Assembly: GCF_000321225.1 (NCBI RefSeq)
Contig: NW_004450286.1
Coordinates: 529,489 to 593,488 of the forward strand
Source of the DNA: Odobenus rosmarus divergens
Taxonomy: Eukaryota > Chordata > Mammalia > Carnivora > Odobenidae
Direction: 5' to 3'
DNA length: 64,000 nucleotides
Below are positions 52,751 through 62,904 of the stretch, piece by piece. The notes beneath the pieces are model-generated. The model had not been told where the DNA came from, ran no database searches, and saw only the letters and a program-made list of their open reading frames with translations. The translations under genes and the position numbers were made by a program. Each line of letters starts with the position of its first letter. The first letter of the stretch is position 1.

Positions 52751-54590
52751 ACAATTCCTGGACCTGGCAGAGCCACCTATGTGGACAGTGGGACAGGCCC
52801 TTCATCTCTTGGACATCCCATCCTTCCCACAGGGGGACAGGTGCAAGTTATGGGCTCCTCAAGAGGCCTGGGCGCTGTGGAGGGTGACACGTCTCTCCAG
52901 CACGTGTGTGCTGGCCTGGGGGACTTCTCCCCGTGGCCCTTTGTCTGGTGCAGGGTCTAGCAGGGCTGGGAGCTAGTGAGTGTTCCTTGGGCCTGGGCCT
53001 GGGGGTCTCCGGCTGTTCTGAAACATTAGATGAGCGTGGGGTGGTTGACCATGCTGTGTGACGACCCGGGCCGGGGTCCCAGACCACACGGCTGGGCGTC
53101 ACCTCTCGGGCAGTTGATTTCATGACTCTCACAGCACCAACGTCAGAGCGAGCTTGAGAGAAACTTGGCAGGTGGCCAGAAGACATAAAGTCCGGGCTTC
53201 GGTTTCTTTCTTTGTAAAATGGGGGTATGGTCTCTCACAGATTACTTGTGAGGATTGAAAAGGGGTTCCCCTTAATGTGTGGACCTGGCCCAGGGCTGGC
53301 CCAATCCACCTGCAGTCCCAGCCCCTCCACTGTGCTCCAGGGGAACTGGGGAGGCCCCAAAGCCGACCAGGAAGAGGCCGGAATGGGGGCTGAGGTCCAA
53401 GAGAGGGAAGGGAATGAGTGTGAATTAGCAGGTAGGTGTTTCTGGCTCTCTTGGGGCCTCATCTAATCCCTAGAGGGGCCCCAGGGAATACCCAGAGTCT
53501 GTGCCAGAGAGGACTCCTCTCCCCACGAGCCTCTGGTCCTGCTGAGGGCGAGATACCGCACCCAGTCTGACCAGCACATCATGGTGTCTCCAACAGGAAC
53601 AAAGGCCTGAAGGTCAGTAAATCCTAAGTTGCCCAGAGAGTGGCTTCTACCTCCCTGGAAGGAGGGGACACCAAAAGGACAATCCCAGTGCTGTTTCAAC
53701 GGCAGGAAGAACCTCAGGTTTGGCCCTGGTTGGCTGTATGAATGTGAACAAGTTCCTTCTGCTCTCTGGGCCTCAGTTTCCCCATCTCTGAAGAAAAGGG
53801 CCAGGCTGGATTATCACCACATGTTCTCAGGTGATGAACTTTCCTGGAGAGCACAGGGTGGTCTCCGGCCGTGGGAAGTCCCATCCAGTGTCAGAGATTC
53901 CCAAGGAAATGGGCTGTGATCATGTCACCTGTGACAAGCTGGAACAAGTGCTCGCCAGCGGTGTCCGGACGAGGGACGCCCCACCCAGCCTGCGGGGCCA
54001 GGGAAGCTGATGGGGCAGGGCAGCTGTTGGAGAAGATGGGGCATTCTGGAGCCTGGGTGTGACTCAGCCAGACAGGGAGGGGACAGCAGGACAAACAGGG
54101 AGCTGTCAGATGGTGATGGTGGGGGGTGTTCCCAGCAGTTCCGGGCCCCAAGTTGAGGGTCAAGCCATGAGGCTGAGACAGGTCGGAAGTGGAGTTCAAG
54201 GCAAAGGACACTGCCGAGAAAGGATTTGACATCAAGTTTGGAGTGAGGGGCCGGCCTGGCTTGAGGGCGGGCATGCCTGAGGTCAGCAGGGGTAGAGAAA
54301 TGAGTTGTGCCAAGAGGCCTGAGCGTTGAAGGGCAGCCAAAGCAATTTACTGCAAACCGACCTAAACAAGAGAACGGTGTTCCCCCGCAGCTCGGGAAGC
54401 CAGAGGTTCGAAATCCTGGCGTCCGAAGCGCCCTGTCAGTAGGCTCCCAGGGAAGGCGTCTAGGAAAGGTCCTTCCTTGCCTCTTCCAGCTGCTGCTGGC
54501 TGCCAGCGTCCTTGGCGTTCCTTGGCTCATAGATGCATTGCTCTCATCTCTGCCCCTGTCGTCACGTGGTGTCTCCCTGTGTGTCCACTC
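52751..54590. other. Unique GC-rich sequence with two MIR fragments
   Basis: Plus-strand MIR pieces lie at 53195-53270 (GGTTTCTTTCTTTGTAAAATGGGGG) and 53715-53830 (GAACAAGTTCCTTCTGC, GGGCCTCAGTTTCCCCATCTC). Open frames of 149 and 201 codons on the minus strand (53891-54530) have no domain and are not called. Confidence 0.45.
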
Positions 54591-54594
54591 TGTC

Positions 54595-54735
54595 CAAACT
54601 TCCCTCTTATAAGGACACCAGCCATTGGATCAGGGTCCACCCGAATCCAATATAACCTCATTTGAACAGCTTACATCTGCAAAGACCCTATTTCTAAATA
54701 AGGTCACAGTCCCCGGGGTCGGGGAGACACTGTTC
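54595..54735 (-). mobile_element. MaLR LTR (MLT1-like) fragment, minus strand
   Basis: CTTATAAGGACACCAGCCATTGG, GGGTCCACCCGAATCC, ACATCTGCAAAGACCC and TTTCTAAATAAGGTCACAG are the reverse complement of the last part of an MLT1-type LTR. It is a second, shorter MaLR relic in addition to the one at 12565-13065. Confidence 0.78.
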
Positions 54736-55752
54736 AAGCCGGTCCTGCAGGGACAGGAGCGGGCATGACGGGCTTGAGCTGAGCCTGTCTGAGAAGACGG
54801 GCATCCTGCTGAGACCGAGCCTGTGGGGTTCGGACCGGGCTTGGCGGGAAAGGCTGGAATGAAGGGCTGGAGTCCCTGGTTGGAGCTTTATTGGGCCCCG
54901 GGGGCCCACTCTTAGTGGGGAGCTTGCCTCTCTGTGTAGCTCCCGGGGAGTGTGGGAACACCCGAGCAATGGGCCAGCCGGGCCAGAAAAGGAGGCAACC
55001 CATCCCGCAGAGCAGGTAAGCAAGGCAAGTGCGGTAGGTCTCATTCTCGTTCCCGCTGTCCTCCGCTGCCTGTGTGAAGGGGCCATCCGCCTCGGAGCCT
55101 CACCCTCCCCACTTGAGACACGAGGGCTGGCCCTGACTGACCTCCACAGGTCCCGGTGTGAGTGGAAATTTGTATTTTCAGCCTGGTGCTCCCCAGGATT
55201 AAGGAGTCAACCCCAGGGATGCCAGGACACCCCTGAGCCTGGCTCCAGAGGCCACTTGTCAGCACCTGACATGAGCGTCAAGAGCCCCCCACCCCTCACA
55301 CACAGCCAAGCTCATTATTTTATTTTTTGAGAGAAATCAGGGCGTCTGGTATGGCTGAGCATCACAGACAAGGGATGGGGGGACATGAAAGGCAGTGAGC
55401 AGGGACGAAAATTGTGCTTCTCCTAGCAACCCTGGCTCTGCAGCTCCTGGGCTGGGGCTGCATGACAGATGCCATCCTCAGTCAACAGGATGGTAAATAT
55501 ACCCGGGTGCGGCCCAGCCCACACAGAGGGCAGAGCAGGGAGCCGCGTTCCCACGAGGGTGCTCTGCGGCATCCCCCACTTGGGTCCTTCCCAGGGGGCT
55601 GGAGTGGCCCTCCCTCCATGGGTCAGCTCTGGCCCCCACCTTCTGGTGGCATGCCCTACCCTGCCGCCAGCCACCTCTGGGTCTGTGTGCAGCCAGCGGG
55701 ATGGGCCAGTTGGCCAGACTCACAGAGCCAGAAGCCCCTTGATTCTGAATGT
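54736..55752. other. Unique GC-rich sequence
   Basis: No gene or repeat recognised. Confidence 0.3.
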
Positions 55753-55768
55753 ATATGGCCACGCGCAC

Positions 55769-55802
<34 letters not shown>

Positions 55803-55814
55803 GATCAGGATCAT
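55753..55814. repeat. (CA)n microsatellite with unique flanks, original copy
   Basis: ATATGGCCACGCGCACACACG leads into CA units and ends AAGATCAGGATCAT. The same 5' and 3' flanks recur at 61886-61943, two CA units shorter, next to an assembly gap. Confidence 0.9.
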
Positions 55815-56229
55815 GTGCATCCGCCCACATGGACCTGTACACAGACACACCGGTCTACCCACGTTCATGGTCATCCACACTCACACATAGATGAACATGA
55901 AGTCCCCCAACCATGAGGCCCACAACCCCCGGGACCAGTTCCTGGTCGGCACAGGCATGGCTCCGTGTGGGCTCCATGTCCGTGCCCGGGAGGAGGGGGC
56001 CGCCCTCCCACCCTCCCCCTGCTGCCTGGCGGAGCACCCACTCTGTGGGTGAAGCACAGCCTCACTCTGTGACCCCTCTGTGCTTGGGAAAGGGGTACAG
56101 CTTGTTTCTCGGCCCTTGCCTGCCCCTTAGCCCATGCAGGACACACCAGGAGGACCCCACACACCCCCATGGCACCCTCTCCTAATGTGGATACTCACAC
56201 AAGCAGCCCCGAGATAAGAATCTGGGGGC
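55815..56229. other. Unique sequence
   Basis: Nothing recognised. Confidence 0.25.
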
Positions 56230-56440
56230 CAGTCGTTTATTTGCGAGATGATCCCAGGAAACTTGGTGAGGGAGAGAGGTGGGAGGCAGGGGGATAGGAA
56301 AGGCAATGAAAAGTGTGTTCCCGAGTGGGTTCCTGCTGGGAGCAACTGGGGCTTGACCCTGCTTGGATTCTTCTGGAAGCCTGGATAGCACACACTTCAA
56401 AACTGCTCCCCTCCTCAACGGGCAAGGATGCCCAGGTATT
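56230..56440. repeat. Unnamed interspersed repeat, copy 2
   Basis: See 49780-49935. This copy extends further, through GGAGCAACTGGGGCTTGACC and TTCTTCTGGAAGCCTGG to ATTTACCCACC. It has the look of an old retroelement 3' region but I cannot place it. Confidence 0.5.
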
Positions 56441-56645
56441 TACCCACCATTACCAACCCTCATTGCTTGAGGATGGTCAGCTCCAGGAACAGCTGACCTG
56501 CTCCCCTCAAGGACCAAGCAGGCTCCTCAACCCAATACCCTCCAGAAGATAGACACTGAACGTGGGCAACAGCCTCCAGGCCCTGGGTGACTGCAGGGGT
56601 GGACTGAGGGGGTCATCCAAGTGCCCATCTCTCCCGTCCCAATGT
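56441..56645. other. Unique sequence
   Basis: Nothing recognised. Confidence 0.25.
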
Positions 56646-56760
56646 GCACACATAAATATCTATGTGCAAGCCACACACACTCTCACACTGACACGCAGTC
56701 ACCCTCTCATACTCTCTCACACACACACCTGTGCACACATTCTCACCATTTTCTCTCCTC
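56646..56760. repeat. CACA/CTCACA-rich low-complexity tract
   Basis: GCACACATAAATATC, GCCACACACACTCTCACAC and CACACACACCTGTGCACAC form an imperfect tract. Confidence 0.85.
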
Positions 56761-58204
56761 TCCCCACCTCCTGACTACCTGATCACAATTTGGTCCAGAG
56801 AAGTAGGGGATCTGGGCCTTCCATCTCCCAGAATGGCCTATTCTCCCGGCTAGAGGGAGTCCCGTCCCCCACCCAGCTCTAGGAGCCCCTGCTCCCTAAG
56901 CCACCCCCACCCTCCATGTGGCTCTCGGCTTTCAGCGCCTGGCTTCAGCCCATTCTATCAGGCGCAATCTCAGGCTTTGAAGCTGGAGACTCCCCAGGCG
57001 GACAAAGGGGCGGCTGTGAGGGCGGGCTCTGTGTGCCAGCCCAGGTGGGTTGCGATTATCTCGGGGGCCTAATCAAGGTGCCTTGTCCCCCGCTCAGCTT
57101 CTGAATGACAATAGCCCTTGCCCCTCCCACCACTCCCCACGCTGGCTGCCAGGACAGCAACAGACACCTGCTAGGTCCCTGACCCCTTCCCTCCCGTGCC
57201 CTGTTTCCTTTTGTACTGGCACGAAGTGGGACAAAGCCAGGCCCCACCTGGTGAGGGGGAGGCCCCAGGGCTCCCACTTCTCAGCTGTGACCATGCTCTG
57301 CCTGTGAATGCCAAAATTCTGTATTGGGCAGGGGGTGCCCGCAGAGATCGACAGACAGATGGACGGCAGTCCGGGATGGACAGCAGGATAAGAGATGACC
57401 AGAGGAGGTGCCTGTGGGGGTGTGGGGGGTGCAAGGCAAAAGCGCTGAGCTAGGTGTAACTTCACCTTCCTCAGGGACCCTGCCAAGATCTCTTTTGTCC
57501 CCAGAGCCCATGTGGGAAGCAGGGCCAGAGCCAGGCCCATCTTTTGCAGAAGGAACTGGGGAGAAACAAAGCTCAGAGAAAGTAAGGGGCCAGCCCTATT
57601 TACCCCGGCTCTGGGCCCCGAGGCCAGATGGCTTGGTGCCTGGCCGGGATGCCTCCCTGGGACACCCGTTCTCTGCAGGGTGGGCACATGGGGGTGATGT
57701 AGAGCAGGGGGGTTAGCAGTAACTGGAGTGGATATGGCCCAAACTGACCTTGAACAGCCTCCTGCCTGCCGGCCGGGTGCCTCCCCTCAGAGGCCAGGGG
57801 CAGCTAGACCCTCCTCACCTTCCCTTCCTCTTCTTCTTCACCTTCCCAGATCTTTCTGAACCTGCGACATGGCCGGGCTGTGACTCCCCGGCAGGATGGG
57901 TGTACAGTTGAACAATAGGGTGGCCTCAGTTTCTCCTCGGAGGCTGGGGGAGAGGGAAGGAGCAGATACGGGGAGCGGAGAGACCAACTGAGATGGGACG
58001 GGGGTCCTCCTGGCCTTAGACCCCTCCTGGAGAAGAGCTAGAGACCATGAGCGGGACAGAAACAGAGAGAAGCCAAAGTAGAAAGAGGCCTCCTGGAGAG
58101 AGGACAGCCAGCTAAGCTTCTCGGCGTCCGGGCCATTAAGATGAGCCATGGGCTTCCCCAGGACCATCCTTCAGAGCTGGGGGAGGGGACTGGTGACGGG
58201 AGAG
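56761..58204. other. Unique GC-rich sequence
   Basis: No gene recognised. A 197-codon frame (57094-57687, minus strand) has no domain and is not called. Confidence 0.3.
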
Positions 58205-58335
58205 AACACATTATTCACAACTAAAGAAAGGCTCATTACTTTGCACCAACCTTTGGCTGGTATTGAATATACCATCGCTCCCCTCTTAACAAATGGCTTC
58301 TTGAGGGTTTAATTAACTTCTTAGCACCCTCGGGC
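58205..58335. promoter_or_regulatory. Candidate conserved noncoding element
   Basis: ACATTATTCACAACTAAAG, GGCTCATTACTTTGCACC, GGTATTGAATATACCATCG (an imperfect GGTATT...AATACC palindrome), CTCTTAACAAATGGC and GGGTTTAATTAACTTC (TTAATTAA) make an AT-rich, repeat-free block. Confidence 0.38.
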
Positions 58336-58454
58336 CGGCAGCCTGGCCCCCACCATTGGGTGAAGCTTGAGTCAGCCATGTGGCCTTCGGGAGAGGCAGC
58401 TCCTGCCCAAGTGGAGGGGATGGGGGCGGGGACCGGGCCCTTGCTTGCCCGACC
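58336..58454. other. Unique sequence
   Basis: Nothing recognised. Confidence 0.2.
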
Positions 58455-58560
58455 ACCTGCTCACGTGACAGATGGGGTTACCGAGGCTTGGAGGAGAGAA
58501 GGCAACATGGGCAGCTTGCTGAAGTTCACACGGTAAAATGGAGGCAGAGCTAGACCTACA
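58455..58560 (-). mobile_element. MIR SINE fragment, minus strand
   Basis: GACAGATGGGGTTACCGAGGC, AGCTTGCTGAAGTTCACAC and AGGCAGAGCTAGACC follow reversed MIR order. Confidence 0.65.
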
Positions 58561-58754
58561 GGGCAGGCCCTGAGCAAACCGAAGGCCGCATGGCCTTCCA
58601 GAGCCTTGCTGTTGCCTTCCCCTCCCCAGGTCATTAGCTGTGATAGAAACCCAGCAGCACACAGCAATTCTGCAATTACTGGTTGAAGTTGATCGAGGCT
58701 CATAGCAGAGTTGGCCTGAGACTAAGTTCCTTCCAATAACCATTCCCATCACTG

Positions 58755-58925
58755 TAAGCCCTTTCCAAGCCCTTCTGATGGGCCAGACGCTGTGCTAGGC
58801 CCCTTTCACACTGCATCGCATGCAACCCTTATGTTGACCCCAGGAGGCTGGTATTATTATTATCCTCATTTTTCAGATAAGGAAGCTGAGGCCCAGAGAG
58901 ATCAGTGATACCCCAAACGGTACCT
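58755..58925 (-). mobile_element. MIR SINE, minus strand
   Basis: CGCTGTGCTAGGCCCCTTTC, GGAGGCTGGTATTATTATTATCC, CATTTTTCAGATAAGGAAGCTGAGG and CCCAGAGAGATCAG are the reversed MIR. A further core-like piece (CTGCCCAAGGTCACTCAGG) lies at 59010-59030. Confidence 0.88.
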
Positions 58926-59194
58926 TGCCTGAACCAAGAGGCTATTTGCCTCCTTAGAGAAGGACTCATGTCATTAGACCCAATCTTTTCACTGAAGGAG
59001 AAACGAAGGACCTGCCCAAGGTCACTCAGGTCACTTCTGATTCCATGCCAGCGAAGGCCTTTCAAGCACACCACGTCGTCCATCCTCTGCGCTTCATTCC
59101 ACACGTCCCCTGCACTTAAGCTCCAGGGTGGGGCCCGGCCCCCCAGCTGCATGAGCCACACTGAGAAACCCCTGATCAGAGGGGCCAACCTGAA

Positions 59195-59400
59195 CTTGGG
59201 AGTCAGCCCCAAGCTGAAATCCCACTCCATAGTTTTGTGCTGTGGTCCTTGGACAAGTCACTCCCCCAGCAGAGCCTCAGTTTCTTCATCTGGCAAGTTT
59301 AAATGTGCCTCACAGGACATTTGGGAGAATTAAATGTGCTTAAAGCACTTGGCCCAGTGTCTGACTCATCAGAGAATGCACTCAATGGCAGTATCTTTGG
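59195..59400 (+). mobile_element. MIR SINE, plus strand
   Basis: GGGAGTCAGCCCCAAGC, GCTGTGGTCCTTGGACAAGTCAC, GAGCCTCAGTTTCTTCATCTGG, GAGAATTAAATGTGC and GGCCCAGTGTCTGACTCATC follow MIR order. Confidence 0.85.
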
Positions 59401-59589
59401 GATAAGGGCTCGGCCTGGCCAGGAATCCCTGCCTCCCTCCTGCATCCATAACTGTGCTTGCCCCGGGGAAGACCTGTCCAACAGCCCCTGCCCCTCCATT
59501 AGATTTGGGGAAGAGAGGCCCTGGAGGACCCTAGATGCCCAAACAGAGCCCTCCTTGCCTAAGGGGAGCAGGAGGGCCGCCTCTCAGGC
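59401..59589. other. Unique sequence
   Basis: Nothing recognised. Confidence 0.2.
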
Positions 59590-59770
59590 TGCGGGCTAAT
59601 TAATCATGCTGGGCTGACAGCAGAGAGGGGCTGAGCTTTTTGCCGACGAGTTCAGAGCAATGATGGAATAATGGGCTCTAATGCACTGGTCTTCTCCGGG
59701 GACCTGTCTTTCATCCCCAACAAAACTAATTAATGACAGCAATAAATAAACCAATCTAGCCTGCATTGCC
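59590..59770. promoter_or_regulatory. Candidate conserved noncoding element with two TAATTAAT sites
   Basis: CTAATTAATCATGC (59596-59609) and ACTAATTAATGACAGC (59726-59741) hold identical CTAATTAAT words, about 130 bases apart. Between and after them are GATGGAATAATGGGC, CTCTAATGCAC and GCAATAAATAAACC (forkhead-like). No repeat family explains it. This is one of the better regulatory candidates. Confidence 0.42.
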
Positions 59771-60174
59771 TGGAGCAGCCAAGGGGCTCTTGGAGAAAAG
59801 CCTGTTGCTGGCCAGTCCAGGGAGCACTGTGGCCCAGCATCCTCTGAGCAGGTAGAGTGAGGGCCCTGTTATGTCATGTGGGATGGGGCAGAAGAAATCG
59901 GGCCCCAGAGATCCAATCACACTGAAAACTTGGGACCCATGAGTGCCAATCCCAGACTAGCCCCCACATTGCTGTGTGTCCTTGCCAGGTCATTCCACAT
60001 CTCTGAGCTTGGGATGTTAACCCTATTTGGATAAAACACATGTAGCCTATAAACCAAGAAAGGTCACAGTTCCCTTTATGATTTAGAAAGTGGGATAAGG
60101 CCAGGCACACCACGGAAAGGATGTCCCACCCATGGGCCTCTGGCCAATTAATGCTGAAACACAAAAAGCACTAA
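59771..60174. other. Unique sequence
   Basis: A MIR-like trace (GTGTGTCCTTGCCAGGTC) at 59965-60010. Nothing else. Confidence 0.3.
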
Positions 60175-60335
60175 GATCAGTGGTTTCACATTTTAGAATC
60201 TTCTGGAGGGCTTCATAGAACCCAGACTGCGGACCCTCCCCCAGAGTTTCAGAGTCCGCAGGGCCTGAGAATTTGCCTTTTTAACAAGTTTCCAGAAGAT
60301 GCCCCTGCTGTTGGTTCCCCGTCTGAGAATCAATC
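60175..60335 (+). mobile_element. MER5-like hAT-Charlie MITE
   Basis: CAGTGGTTTCACATTTTAGAATC, GGCCTGAGAATTTGCC, TTTTAACAAGTTTCCAGAAG and GATGCCCCTGCTG are in MER5 order. The CAGTGGTTT start is the terminal inverted repeat. Confidence 0.7.
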
Positions 60336-60339
60336 GTCC

Positions 60340-60480
60340 AGCCTGAATGCCAACGACTTAGGTTCCCATCCTGTCTCTGCTCTGGTTTGCTTGGGGCCAC
60401 TCTCTTCCCTTCTCTGGGCCTCAGGTCCTCCATCTGTACATGTGAATATGTGTGTAGGGGGACAGGACTCATCATGACGC
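60340..60480 (+). mobile_element. MIR SINE fragment
   Basis: GACTTAGGTTCCCATCCTGTC, TTGCTTGGGGCCACTC and GGGCCTCAGGTCCTCCATCTGTAC resemble the MIR core. Confidence 0.55.
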
Positions 60481-60740
60481 TGGGGGCTCTTTTCTGCCTT
60501 TTCAGGCCTCTTGAGACCTCCCACGTAGCAGGTGACATCGGGGCCGTTCTATATGCACAGGGGCTCAAAGCAGAGGCACAACAGAGATCACAAAAGAACC
60601 AGTACCTTTCGAGGAGCTCCCACCCCGTTTATAACGAGCCATACACCCCCAGCAAGTAGCAGCCCCCCTCCTCAGAGAGATCAGTGAGATCTCTGGCCCT
60701 TCAGTGTGGGAATTCTCACCTCTTCGTACATCCCCACTTA
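60481..60740. other. Unique sequence
   Basis: Nothing recognised. Confidence 0.2.
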
Positions 60741-60965
60741 ATGGTTCCTACTTCTTCTAGTATACCTCCACTAACAGGGAGCTCACTCCCTCTCATGGGC
60801 GGGCCCACCATCCCAAGGTCATCAGAGAGGCTTATTTTGTTTCCCGTTTGTTTTTAGTGCAAGTCTAAAATTTGCCTCTTCATGATGGACTCCCTTGGCT
60901 ATTCCCCTCTGGGTCTCAATTCCCTCAAAAGTCCCTTTCATCTTCAATATCATGAACCTACACTG
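60741..60965 (-). mobile_element. Possible L3/CR1-type LINE fragment
   Basis: CTTCTAGTATACCTCCACTAAC and CAGGGAGCTCACTCCCTCTC recall the antisense phrase of mammalian CR1/L3 relics (GGGGAGCTCACTACCTC), and AAGTCCCTTTCATC may extend it. Weak evidence. Confidence 0.35.
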
Positions 60966-61808
60966 GAGACCAGACTCTATCATTCATTGCTGTGAAACTT
61001 GGGAAAGCCTGGGGGAGCTCCAACCCCCATTGCCCCTCTGTAGGATGGTCAGAAATGAGATCAAGAGGTGAGAATCTAGAGTTCGGCATAAATGTGGGAG
61101 ACGCCAATCGCTATTACATGTTATCATTACCCCTGCCCAGAATTTGGCCTGGAATCCCAGTTCCAGGTCAGTTGACTTTTCCTGAGGCCTTTCTGTCTGC
61201 AGGTGAGAATGAGCTAAAGCCTTCTCCCTGAATCTGGGATAGTTTTAACCATAAGCTCCCCACTTCCATCAGATCTTGCACCTGACACCCCTTGGAACCT
61301 ATGGCCAGTGCTCTGGAGTGGCCTTCCACTGAGCAATTCTACTGGCACTGCTGGAAGCCAAGACTAGTGGCCTGGGGAGTCAGCAGATGGGGTGACTGTC
61401 CACAGCGGCGTGAGTCTTGGCTCCCCAGCACAGCTGCTTAGCACCGCGGGGCCCGGCCCGGGATCTGTCCACTGCACGCACGGCCGTCGGCGCTCATGTG
61501 CCACCCTGTGGCCCCTGCCCACCACCAGAATGGCGTTCCCAGGCTCCTGCGTGTGCACAGCATGGCCCACCTAATGCGCATCTGATTGGAAGACCTCTGC
61601 TAATGGGAGGCTAGGAAATTGAGAAGCTGGGATATTCAGCTGCAACAGTCTACAAGCTCTGCTTCCCTCCAGGAGTGGGAACTCCTCCAAATACAGAAAG
61701 AAGGTTCAGATCTGAAGCAGGAGAAACATACTAGAGGCCACCCCTACTTGATGCAATCTACCTTCGGCATGCATCTGTGTGAAGGAAGGTCACGGGCAGG
61801 ATGCAGAC
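60966..61808. other. Unique sequence
   Basis: No gene or clear repeat recognised. Confidence 0.25.
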
Positions 61809-61824
61809 AAAAATAACCACTCAC
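61809..61824. repeat. Left target-site duplication of L1 insertion
   Basis: AAAAATAACCACTCAC is identical to 62202-62217. Confidence 0.93.
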
Positions 61825-61885
61825 AAAAAAAAAAAAAAAAAAAAAAAAAAGAAGAAGATAGCAGGAGGGGAAGAATGAATGGGAG

Positions 61886-61943
61886 ATATGGCCACGCGCA
61901 CACACGCACACACACACACACACACACACAAGATCAGGATCAT
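61886..61943. repeat. CA-repeat segment copied from 55753-55814, at gap edge
   Basis: ATATGGCCACGCGCACACACG, CA units, and AGATCAGGATCAT repeat the other locus with two fewer CA units. The sequence sits where L1 3' UTR should continue and stops at the first N. A likely assembly artefact. Confidence 0.85.
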
Positions 61944-62018
61944 NNNNNNNNNNNNNNNNNNNNNNNNNNNNNNNNNNNNNNNNNNNNNNNNNNNNNNNNN
62001 NNNNNNNNNNNNNNNNNN
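61944..62018. other. Assembly gap (75 N)
   Basis: 75 undetermined bases inside the L1 3' UTR. The true missing length is unknown. Confidence 0.99.
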
Positions 62019-62201
62019 TTCTGCGTGGAGCACTGGGTGTTATGCACAAACAATGAATCATGGACCACTACATCAAAAACTAATGATGTAATGTATGGTG
62101 ATTAACATAACAATAAAAAATTAAAAAAAACTATTGTACCCCATGAGGATGTAAAAAATAAATAAATAAATAAAATAATAAAACAGTGGGGGAGGGTTAA
62201 A

Positions 62202-62435
62202 AAAAATAACCACTCACTCTGAGCACTTGCTATGTGTCAACCCCTCTTCTGAGGAACTGTCACCCTCATCTAGGGACGGATCACCCGATCTAGGCGTCTG
62301 AGTATCCTTAAAAGGGAGGTACCTTTAGCATTACTCCCATGGCCCCTGTCTCACCAACAAGAGAACTGAGACCCAGAGCGGTAACGGGGGTCAGGCTGCT
62401 AGCAGGAAGCAGACCCTGGTGTGAACACTGCCGTC
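62202..62435 (-). mobile_element. MIR SINE, minus strand, target of the L1 insertion
   Basis: CTGAGCACTTGCTATGTGTC, CCTCTTCTGAGGAAC, AGAGAACTGAGACCCAGAGC, GGTAACGGGGGTCAGGCTGC and GAAGCAGACCCTGGTGTG are reversed MIR. Its first bases (62202-62217) form the right target-site duplication. Confidence 0.75.
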
Positions 62436-62884
62436 TGGCTCCTGGGCTTGCGTTCCTGATGTTCTGCGCTCTTCCCCTCCGGCTTACACCCAGGAGACCC
62501 AGCCACCGTCCTGAGGAGACAGACCAGCACACACGGGGGTGACACCAGGCAGACAGTGCCCAGGACTGGAACCACCGAGCAGCCAGGAACTCAGGGAGAG
62601 AAAGGAAGTCAGTATTGTCCCCAGGATACATGGAGAGAAAGGGACAGGGGTCAGCTGGGAAGGGTCCTTCTGCCTGAGCCCATCCTGGTCCCTGGCTTTC
62701 CCAGTTCAGGGCTCAGTCTGACGTCAGATAATTGTCCACTACAAGGACAGGAGCTGGGAGGGGAGGGGTGCCTTCCTACAGGGCCACCATTAAGGCAAGG
62801 CTGAGCTGGCCCTGCCCAGACAATGCCAGCTGTCCCTAAGAGCCAGAGGTCCCTTGGTGGCGTCTATAAATAAATGGGATCCAG
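62436..62884. other. Unique sequence
   Basis: Nothing recognised. Confidence 0.2.
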
Positions 62885-62904
62885 GGTTGGCCCAGGGTGC
62901 AATT

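Larger units (their letters stand above)
61825..62201 (+). mobile_element. Young, 5'-truncated carnivore L1 3' end with gap and extra 3' tail
   Basis: It starts with a 26-base A run (61825-61850), then GAAGAAGATAGCAGGAGGGG and AGAATGAA, which I recognise as carnivore L1 3' UTR. After a foreign CA segment and a gap it resumes with GGAGCACTGGGTGTTATGC, CATCAAAAACTAATGATG and TAACATAACAATAAAAAATT. A further 68 bases (62131-62198) not belonging to the usual L1 end, with an AAAT-type run (62155-62180), precede a second A run. A perfect 16-base target-site duplication flanks the whole. Confidence 0.88.

Noticed and set aside
53891..54530. 149- and 201-codon minus-strand frames as exons
   Set aside because: They overlap each other in different frames, have no domain, and lie in unique GC-rich DNA with no splice context that I could support.
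61821..62105. Open frames spanning the gap
   Set aside because: They include undetermined bases, an A run and CA repeats, and cannot be coding.
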